This document shows, piece after piece, positions 37,101 through 43,065 of a DNA stretch of 43,065 nt. The position numbers were made by a program, and so were the translations under genes. Below the pieces are notes generated by a model. That model was not told the DNA's origin. It did no database searches and saw only the letters and a program-made list of their open reading frames with translations. This stretch comes from a virus. The DNA is taken from positions 1 to 43,065 of the IMG/VR virus record IMGVR_UViG_3300038713_000045, one strand, 5' to 3'. Every line of letters starts with the position of its first letter. Positions within the stretch are counted from its first letter, which is position 1.

Positions 37101-40100
37101 AGCTTTTGATAAAGACATCATTAACTGTGTATAAATAGGTAGAACATATTCAGATGCTTTTTGAGTAAATCTTCTATATTTGCTTTGTATATTACTTTGC
37201 ATTGTTACTGGGGGCACAATAGATGTCTGTTTACTATTATATGTTATGGAGTTTCCATCATTACTAATAATGCTTGTAGCTCCTTTTAATTCATCAAACG
37301 TCATATTTTTAGAAGAACCTCTGCTTTCAGGATATATATTTTCTAATAAAAATCTATATTCTGCATCAGGCATTTTTTCTTCTTTTTGTACTTGTTTTAA
37401 TTTTCTACGTTGTTTTTCCCATATTGCATATTCAGGGCCTTGTAAATTTTTAGCAGTTTGAACTGTATTAGACAACATAGATTCTAAAGAATTAGCGTTT
37501 AACCAATATTCTCTAGCAAACGCTTCAGCGTCTGCCTCTGTTTTAAACGTAGCAATCTTTCCATTTCTCATAGCTACAGCTGATTTTGGTTGTATTTTAT
37601 TTGTAGTTCTATAATCCCATTGAAAGTTTACAGTAAAAGGAGCGTCATTGGATGGATTTAACTCTGGATAAGACTCATAAACTTCTTTATCTATCTTAGC
37701 AGTTTTTTCTAATTTATTTATATCAGGGTATTGAGATATGTCAGCATTCCTAAATTGTTCAAATCTTATTCTTTCTTTTATACGTTCATCAGATAATCTT
37801 CTAGCAAGTAATTCTAGTTGGTCTTTTTGATAAGCTAAAGCTCTATCTGGAGTAACATCTCCTTTTGGAAAAGCAGATTTACCATTAGAAAGTTTTAATT
37901 TTGTAAGTCTATTAGGAGCGTAAAAGGTATATTCTTTTTCTACAAATTCTGTAACTTGTTTATCTACATTCTTATATTTACCTTCTGTGAAATCTTCATA
38001 CAATTGTTTTCTAGATTTATTATATCCTGCTTTTACCGCTGAAGCGTGTATATCTTTGAACATTTGTGTATTGTATGGAAATGTTTGTTTAGCTCCAAAA
38101 AATCCACCTCTATTTTCTTCCCAAGCTCTTTTATAAGCTTTTACTTCTTGAGCATGATATGTAAAATTATCTTCAGCTGTTCTACCTGATACTTCTTTTT
38201 CTATAGCAAATTTACCTTTTTCACTTTTATAGAAAGTAGATTCTTGATTATCCTTAAAACCAGTTTCTTTAATAAACTTAGATAATTCTTTTTTATTTGG
38301 AGGTCTACTTTTAGGAACCGTAACTAATTGTGTAATTTGTTTATTAGCTCCACCTCTAGGCTTATCAGTCATTAATAATTTTAATAATGGACTATTAACA
38401 TTCCATTGAAAAGTTCTTTGTCCTTGTTGGTATTGTTCAAAAAGAATAGGATTTTCTGATATTTCTTTAAATCTTGGATTTTCTTTGTTCTTATCTAAAG
38501 ATGGTCTTTCTTGTTGATTTGCTTTTTCTATAGCTTCTCTTACTCTTTTTGGTATTTGACCATCTAATGCTATTATCTGTTTTCTAGAACCACCATGGGT
38601 TTTAATTTCAAATATAGGAACATTTCCAAAAAAATTAACACCTTTATATGGTTCTCTTTTCATCCATTCAGGCATAATAAAATTTTGTCTATCAGCGTTT
38701 TTAAAATCTTTCATTCGACCTATATATTTACCAAAACCTGCTTTTGTATAATCAATTTGACCTGTAGCGGTATCATATTTAGGTATTCTTACCATATCAC
38801 CAACTTTAAAACTTATTCCTTCTAAACCTTTATCTGCAACTTGTTTAGTTTTGTCCACACTTATTGCTTGTCTATTGTCAAAAGGTTGTTCCCCTCTACG
38901 TTTTAGAGGGTCTACAAATAACTGCTCTGTTGGTTTTTGTACATTTTCAGTTACTTTATAACCTCTATTAGATTCAAGAGCTTCTCTTAACTCTTTTTCA
39001 TGTAATTTTATATCTTTAAGTTTTTGTTTTTCAGATGGAGATAGGTCTTTACCTTGTGGTGTTGTTCTGAGAGGAGCTATGTTTTTACTAAATTTGTCTT
39101 GAAATTTTTTCAATACATCTGGCCTACTGCCACCAAGAACAGTAGATACTTGTCCTGTGTCTATGTCCCTATATACAGCCCTATGTTTTGCGTTATCTTT
39201 AGTTGGTGTTTCTATTCTTAGTAACTCAACCACTCTTTCTGGATTATTTTTTTCTGAATATGTTGGTTTTTTTATAGACTCTTTCATAGAAGCTTCTACA
39301 ACATTATTCATTCCTTTAGATGCCATAACATCATTTAACCTAGACTCAGAAAGTTTAGGGTTTGCAAGTCTTAAAGCGTATCCTATTTTTTCCTTGATTT
39401 GTAATGAATTTAATCCTTGTCTAGCGTAATGAAATCCAACTAAAGCAGAACCATGTATCATTCTTTCTTCTAAACTCATGTCAGTTTGACCCAAATCAGA
39501 ATACATACCAGCTCCCATCAATGACAAAGGTTCTGCACCGTATTTAACACCCTTAGAAGCATATCCTAACATAGTAGGTAAACCAGCTACAGAAAATACA
39601 ACTCCTGAAGCTGCGTCAAAAGTAAGTTGTTCTAACCTACCTTCTAATTGTAATGGTAATTTAGTTTGACCTACAAGAGCCATAGTCCCCATATTATTAG
39701 CAAAAAGATTTAAAGCTCGTGCGTGTTTAGGATTTTTTGCAGCTAACTTCATTATTGTATTTTCATATCCAGGCAATGCTTTTCCTAAAAACCCTGATGC
39801 ATTAGGAACCATTCCTTCTCTATGAGCACTTGCAAATACGTCATCATGTTTGTTAGCATAATGAGAAGCTCGATTTCTTATTTTTTTAGCTAAATTAATT
39901 CTTCCAGCTTTCTGAGCTGCTTCAGATTTTTTTATTAGTTTATTAAATTGATGATATTTTTTATATATACTTGCAGCTCTAGTTCCTCCAAGAGCTATAC
40001 CTCCTACTCCACCCATCGCCAGAGACGCACCTATCATTAAAGGAGTCGTACCAGCTATACTTCCTAAAGCTTCAGCAAGTATTTCTGAACGTTCATCAGC

Positions 40101-40427
40101 TGGTGAAAATTGTGATTCCATTGTTCCAAAATGAGGTACAGCAGCTAATTTTGCAGCTTCACCAAATCTTTCCCAAAAAGTTGCATCTTGATAATCGTTT
40201 TCATTCATTATAGTACCAACTTGTTCAGAATTTCTTTTAGCCCTATCATAAGCTGATTCTACGTTACCTATGTCGAATGTTTTCATAGGTTCAGGTTCTT
40301 GAATTTGTTTGTTTACAATAGAATCAAGATATAATTTTTCTACATCTTGTTCAGTAGGAGCATTGAAACCATCTAATGTAAAACGATAACCTTTGTAGTC
40401 TACTGTATATCTGTATTTTTGTTGCAT
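34140..40427 (-). CDS. giant 2095-aa putative internal/ejection protein
   Basis: The largest gene of the window. The N-terminus (MQQKYRYTVDYKGYRFTLDG) is a short beta domain seen in large phage virion proteins. Gly/Ala-rich hydrophobic stretches occur at about 120-148 and 270-310, and another at about 1790-1810, all able to insert in membranes. Long helical, charged regions fill the rest. No lysozyme, protease or polymerase motif was recognised by eye. Size, composition and place fit an ejection protein like T7 gp16, which leaves the capsid to help DNA cross the cell envelope. The start is coupled to the upstream stop. Confidence 0.65.
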   Translation of the reverse strand: MQQKYRYTVDYKGYRFTLDGFNAPTEQDVEKLYLDSIVNKQIQEPEPMKTFDIGNVESAYDRAKRNSEQVGTIMNENDYQDATFWERFGEAAKLAAVPHFGTMESQFSPADERSEILAEALGSIAGTTPLMIGASLAMGGVGGIALGGTRAASIYKKYHQFNKLIKKSEAAQKAGRINLAKKIRNRASHYANKHDDVFASAHREGMVPNASGFLGKALPGYENTIMKLAAKNPKHARALNLFANNMGTMALVGQTKLPLQLEGRLEQLTFDAASGVVFSVAGLPTMLGYASKGVKYGAEPLSLMGAGMYSDLGQTDMSLEERMIHGSALVGFHYARQGLNSLQIKEKIGYALRLANPKLSESRLNDVMASKGMNNVVEASMKESIKKPTYSEKNNPERVVELLRIETPTKDNAKHRAVYRDIDTGQVSTVLGGSRPDVLKKFQDKFSKNIAPLRTTPQGKDLSPSEKQKLKDIKLHEKELREALESNRGYKVTENVQKPTEQLFVDPLKRRGEQPFDNRQAISVDKTKQVADKGLEGISFKVGDMVRIPKYDTATGQIDYTKAGFGKYIGRMKDFKNADRQNFIMPEWMKREPYKGVNFFGNVPIFEIKTHGGSRKQIIALDGQIPKRVREAIEKANQQERPSLDKNKENPRFKEISENPILFEQYQQGQRTFQWNVNSPLLKLLMTDKPRGGANKQITQLVTVPKSRPPNKKELSKFIKETGFKDNQESTFYKSEKGKFAIEKEVSGRTAEDNFTYHAQEVKAYKRAWEENRGGFFGAKQTFPYNTQMFKDIHASAVKAGYNKSRKQLYEDFTEGKYKNVDKQVTEFVEKEYTFYAPNRLTKLKLSNGKSAFPKGDVTPDRALAYQKDQLELLARRLSDERIKERIRFEQFRNADISQYPDINKLEKTAKIDKEVYESYPELNPSNDAPFTVNFQWDYRTTNKIQPKSAVAMRNGKIATFKTEADAEAFAREYWLNANSLESMLSNTVQTAKNLQGPEYAIWEKQRRKLKQVQKEEKMPDAEYRFLLENIYPESRGSSKNMTFDELKGATSIISNDGNSITYNSKQTSIVPPVTMQSNIQSKYRRFTQKASEYVLPIYTQLMMSLSKAAQLLGRRMVKHELARQSITGDFSQFKIEFKKAFNLTNKDFDNFSTLIDRKYKDFYDKSLDKYDTNSMIRVYTAFRHKVLAEYMINKGVEVRNAKTTNAQHEKLFESYDSKGKFIELENGYDAIRLVEGISFLDSNGALAMPKGFAKVLKNTEKNKLISLNQEGRETLTTKFPIADDYIKTLRTFNPQTGKYDGGWVIVDKTRYAFNWTDKNNYSVTELTNRVERKNPKKESDRYVVVHNKDGAYGKFNHHIEKNYLTRMITNEFKELVGLNEDFRLGVADVIATTDPTFMKMQGSQSFKQQEALKYINNIDKFWRDQSGVFGTQYTRIADLPPVIAIEQGTNRIIKLTSFKDSNGNPVSKGSRVVDKDGVGRDVGRVIDVYERSFDKILSRYGQNIAHISPTFEYFGRGGAKSDQSLKEINKIALESNESFANWAKESLELQLNAVQKDAWYYRAASRLTSVTAQIGLSSPLSGYKNFILGQQSNATVFGFRGAINGLFNALANPKSMSNLTGRIGGKDAGVHELLSGRIVYSKYNPGMMRQTEIINRIVSASIAEPALRMHIDNLNDVKSPMNKGVSKESSMRTLTDVFKFTDKQISDLVNLGSTQMHTRPELIQQAQQMSHLITQGGPSLPFVPKWMGKNWAKPLTLFYRVAYRMSENIANSVIKPIITDGNPVPILRYISMLPVTGAAIFSAHYRALGEDTRNRFKTQSEQLYELALRAEGLGIASNAMDDYGNVVDSFQPATVRAVKSLVTNTLALVSGKKFVGQTLKDLTTENVVFFDRLLTVYENQNLPDRKKYNDSQRRQRQFVNVYFKKTPYLGDELSSLTTKSPYYRAVKEVFWSNASPEEKARVYYAARNYVAQSVVNSNPSLIKIPHKAKKEAKSNLKTILTSQRPIPSSWRKRRATEGKTRYDLYMSKIDDKTKAEEMEIENIYQKRLREMNFAISKFRNQFDKDPFLPPMDTDSSVSSQIRPSAESKIPQLQY

Positions 40428-40428
40428 A

Positions 40429-41910
40429 TTAATCTATTTTTTCTATACTAATAACTTTCAAACCTTCATTAATATCATCAATAACCATTTGTGGTACTTT
40501 TATTTCCTCTCTTTCATAGAGTGGTTTACCGTATTGTCTGGTAAATTCTTGCCATGTTAATCTTTTTCCATTAATCCTAAATTTTATTTGGTCAAAAGAC
40601 TGAACTTCTCCACCACCTGTAGTAGGATATTCAAAAAATACTTGAGTTCTTTTGTTTGTAGATTTATTAACTACTGTATCACCATCTTGCAAATCAATTC
40701 TTTTATGTCTACGTTCTCCCCTAGCTACAACGTTTAACATGCCAGGTTTTTGTGGTTCTTGATATGTAATTGCTCTTCTAGTTATATTCTCATCGCTTAC
40801 TGTTAATTCTAATGGAACCACAGCTGACTCTTTAATAAGTTGTCCTTTTCCACTATTTATCATTTGAACTGCAGATGTACCACTAAATTTTTGATTATAA
40901 GGTTGATTAGTTTGAGGATTCATTAATGAAACCATAGCGTTAGGTGGTAATAAAACATCTTCATCTGGTATATCGTTTATAGCGTTATATCTAAATTCAG
41001 TTCTTGGTGGGTCTTTTGGTAGTGGTGGGTCATTATCACCTTTTTTTGGTGCATCTGTCTGAGTTCTACTCATTTTCCATTGTTCCAATCCTCTTTCAAA
41101 ATTTTCTGCATTTTGATATTGAGGTGGAAAATATCTAAAAGTATTTCTTTTCCATGATTGAAATTCTTTAGTTATTGATTCAGACTGTTGACTTCCTGCT
41201 CCAAATTCTCTATCTATTTGATTTATATATTTTCTATAATTATTAGCAGCTTCTTCTATAACTGAAATATCTGAAGCGTTTTTATTTACAATAGTGTTTA
41301 CATAATTTTTCATTCCAACAGTATTGTTATCACTACTTAATTTGTCAAAAATTTCTGCATCTTGTTCAGTAACAAATCCTCGTTTTACCAAACTGTCGTA
41401 CAACAAAATTGTACTATTTCTATCTAATAAATTACTATACTCAATTTTTCTTCTATTTAATACATTACCAGCAAAAGATTGGTCAGCTGCATTATCAGCA
41501 TTGTCATAAAATTCTTGAGCATTTTTAAAGTCTGTTACAATATCTCCAGTACGTTTTAATGCCGCATTTCTTTGATTTCTTTTTCGTAGAATTTCTTTAT
41601 TTGAGTCTATTATAGGGCCAACATCTACACCTATATCTCCAGCATGCCTTACAAGATTTCTTTCAGCATCATTTTTAAACTCTAAGGATGTAGCGTTGTA
41701 AACTTGAAGAGAATTTTCAAAAGCTTCTTTTCTAGCTCTAGCTTCTTCTCTATTTCTTTTATCATCTAATTCAGCTAACAATACATCTCTTTTCATTTTA
41801 ATATTAGCTAACTCAAATAAATTGTTAGAAATATTATTTGTTGCTTCAGCCCATGGGTCTCTATAACCAGCTCTAGATAAATATCTTAAATCATCTGTTA
41901 AACTTGCCAT
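40429..41910 (-). CDS. 493-aa putative internal virion protein
   Basis: The first 270 residues are helical and charged (KMKRDVLLAELDDKRNREEA). A proline/aspartate-rich linker (about 285-310, GDNDPPLPKDPPRTEF) joins a beta-rich C-terminal part containing RRHKRIDLQDGDTVVNKSTN. No named family. With the giant gene and the 280-residue gene it forms a likely three-protein ejection set, by analogy with podoviruses. It starts in a TAATG overlap. Confidence 0.55.
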   Translation of the reverse strand: MASLTDDLRYLSRAGYRDPWAEATNNISNNLFELANIKMKRDVLLAELDDKRNREEARARKEAFENSLQVYNATSLEFKNDAERNLVRHAGDIGVDVGPIIDSNKEILRKRNQRNAALKRTGDIVTDFKNAQEFYDNADNAADQSFAGNVLNRRKIEYSNLLDRNSTILLYDSLVKRGFVTEQDAEIFDKLSSDNNTVGMKNYVNTIVNKNASDISVIEEAANNYRKYINQIDREFGAGSQQSESITKEFQSWKRNTFRYFPPQYQNAENFERGLEQWKMSRTQTDAPKKGDNDPPLPKDPPRTEFRYNAINDIPDEDVLLPPNAMVSLMNPQTNQPYNQKFSGTSAVQMINSGKGQLIKESAVVPLELTVSDENITRRAITYQEPQKPGMLNVVARGERRHKRIDLQDGDTVVNKSTNKRTQVFFEYPTTGGGEVQSFDQIKFRINGKRLTWQEFTRQYGKPLYEREEIKVPQMVIDDINEGLKVISIEKID

Positions 41911-42752
41911 TAAACATCTCCTTGTTCAGAATCAAAAATTTCTCCAGCAACAAACTCAGTACCATTCCATACATAACGTTCACCACCTATTGTAATTTCT
42001 TCACCTACTCTATATCTTTGATTGTATGGTGTAGATGTTGTTGATGGGTCTTCAGCTATAATATCAGCTGCAGTACTAAATCCTCTTCCTACACTACGAT
42101 TAAAATCTTGTAAAAGCTGGTCATATCTTCTACCAGTATCCTCTTGTACATTTGCAATTCTTTGTCTATAGGTATCTTGCAATTGTCTTCTAGCTAATGA
42201 ATTTCTTTCACCTCTTCCTAATCCTCGACCCATAACTGGTGAACTTAAAACTTGTTGTAGTCTAGCTTGCCTTGCATTTTCTTGTTCAAATCCTGTTTGT
42301 TGTGCCTGATAAGCAAATACATTATCAATGTTAGAAGCTAAATCCATAAAATTCGGTAAACCTTGAAATCTACCTGCGTAATCATCTGAGACTCCAAACA
42401 ATTGAGCGTATTCTATAGGTTCCACTCCTCCATCAGATTTAACAAATTGTAACAATAGATTTTTTTGATTTTCTGACAATCCTTGTACTTGACCTACAAA
42501 TTGAGCTACTAAATCATTTTGATTTTTTTCTTGTGAAGAATAATTATCATCATCATTACTTTGATTTTCTGTCCGCATAAAAGGTGCTCCTCCACCTTGA
42601 AGTGTAGGCATCCCCATCATTGTAGACAAATTATTATTACCCATCGGCATAGTTGCTTGATTTGTACCTAAGTAATTAGAAACTGTATTCATAGTTTCTG
42701 ACGGTCTACGATACATATTCTCTGGATTTAAAAAATTATCATATAATGCCAT
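41910..42752 (-). CDS. 280-aa putative internal virion protein
   Basis: A Gln/Asn-rich protein. The middle (about 90-215) is helical, with RQLQDTYRQRIANVQEDTGR. The C-terminus contains YRVGEEITIGGERYVWNGTE, a short beta motif. No known domain. It begins the group that includes the giant protein, so a role in the internal core or DNA ejection is a reasonable inference. Confidence 0.55.
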   Translation of the reverse strand: MALYDNFLNPENMYRRPSETMNTVSNYLGTNQATMPMGNNNLSTMMGMPTLQGGGAPFMRTENQSNDDDNYSSQEKNQNDLVAQFVGQVQGLSENQKNLLLQFVKSDGGVEPIEYAQLFGVSDDYAGRFQGLPNFMDLASNIDNVFAYQAQQTGFEQENARQARLQQVLSSPVMGRGLGRGERNSLARRQLQDTYRQRIANVQEDTGRRYDQLLQDFNRSVGRGFSTAADIIAEDPSTTSTPYNQRYRVGEEITIGGERYVWNGTEFVAGEIFDSEQGDV

Positions 42753-42764
42753 AATATATTCCTT

Positions 42765-43065
42765 TTAATATCTCATAGGACTTGTAGTCATCCCTCTAGG
42801 AAACATAGGACTTTTCATAGAATTTGCAAATGCGTTTATTTGTTGTTGTGACATTCCTCCGTAATTTTCCGAAATTCCTAGTCCTACTCCTTTATTATAA
42901 AGTTCACGAAGTTGTTCGTTTAATATATCCATTTTAAACAAATCTGTACCAGTGTCAAACGCTGCGGTCAGAGCTTGTGGTACGGGAGCTTCTTTAAAAA
43001 ATTTTACATTTTTGTCTATAGACTCTTGAGCTCTTCTTAATTGTTGTTTACCATATTTTACTTTT
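42765..43065 (-). CDS. hypothetical late protein, cut by right edge
   Basis: The frame is open from the right edge to TAA at 42765 (99 codons seen). The product is helical and Gln-rich (GKQQLRRAQESIDKNVKFFK), with a C-terminus of MSQQQINAFANSMKSPM type. If the window is circular, it starts at an ATG at position 17 on the minus strand and is 105 residues long, overlapping the small gene at 1-102. Function unknown; position suggests a virion protein. Confidence 0.6.
   Translation of the reverse strand, partial: KVKYGKQQLRRAQESIDKNVKFFKEAPVPQALTAAFDTGTDLFKMDILNEQLRELYNKGVGLGISENYGGMSQQQINAFANSMKSPMFPRGMTTSPMRY

Noticed and set aside
34140-40427. Plus-strand frames opposite the giant gene (for example 35272-35658 and 37180-37461)
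   Set aside because: They lack ribosome sites, are strand shadows of an AT-rich gene and oppose the direction of the block.
1-43065. tRNA genes and integrase with attachment site
   Set aside because: I saw no cloverleaf with CCA-type end and no tyrosine or serine recombinase motif in any frame.

Overview
The window is an AT-rich tailed-phage genome with no visible host DNA. It carries large and small terminase, portal, scaffold, an SU10/DUF5309-type major capsid protein, a tail fibre with a peptidase-S74 chaperone and a 2095-residue putative ejection protein. No tape measure or sheath is seen, so a short-tailed (podovirus-like) virion is the best guess. No integrase, RNA polymerase, DNA polymerase, primase or tRNA was recognised, which suggests a lytic phage relying on host transcription and DNA synthesis. 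Several small families (DUF6321-, DUF7936- and DUF6447-like, RCAP_Rcc01079 spike base) are ones I associate with uncultured marine phages; the host cannot be named from the sequence.

Layout. Positions 1-18520 are minus-strand late genes: reading leftward from 18520, a zinc-ribbon protein, a metallophosphoesterase, TerS, TerL, portal, scaffold, major capsid, a decoration-like protein, a cluster of tiny lysine-rich proteins, adaptor and connector-like proteins, spike base, tail fibre, then small membrane proteins that could serve lysis. Positions 18521-19007 form a divergent control region with an (AAGCTT)3 block, a G-quadruplex motif and an operator-like dyad. Positions 19008-32827 are plus-strand early genes: small regulators, a pyrimidine-dimer-glycosylase-like protein, a MoxR-type AAA+ ATPase with a VWA partner, a ribbon-helix-helix protein, a Cas4/RecB-like nuclease, an annealing protein, a DnaB-type helicase, nuclease-like proteins and a DNA methyltransferase. 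Positions 32828-33095 are a convergent non-coding region. Positions 33096-43065 are minus-strand genes again, dominated by the putative internal/ejection proteins.

Joining the last base to the first closes two overlapping reading frames cleanly, so the window is probably a complete circular or circularly permuted genome. Seen that way it has two transcription blocks that diverge at about 18.7 kb and converge at about 33.0 kb. The late block would run from 18.5 kb through position 1 and on through 43.1 to 33.1 kb.

The most unusual features are the (AAGCTT)n palindromic repeats found in all three large intergenic gaps, the isolated G4 motif, the phage-borne MoxR/VWA pair, several RNA-hairpin candidates at gene junctions, and the stack of overlapping lysine-rich mini-genes beside the capsid genes.
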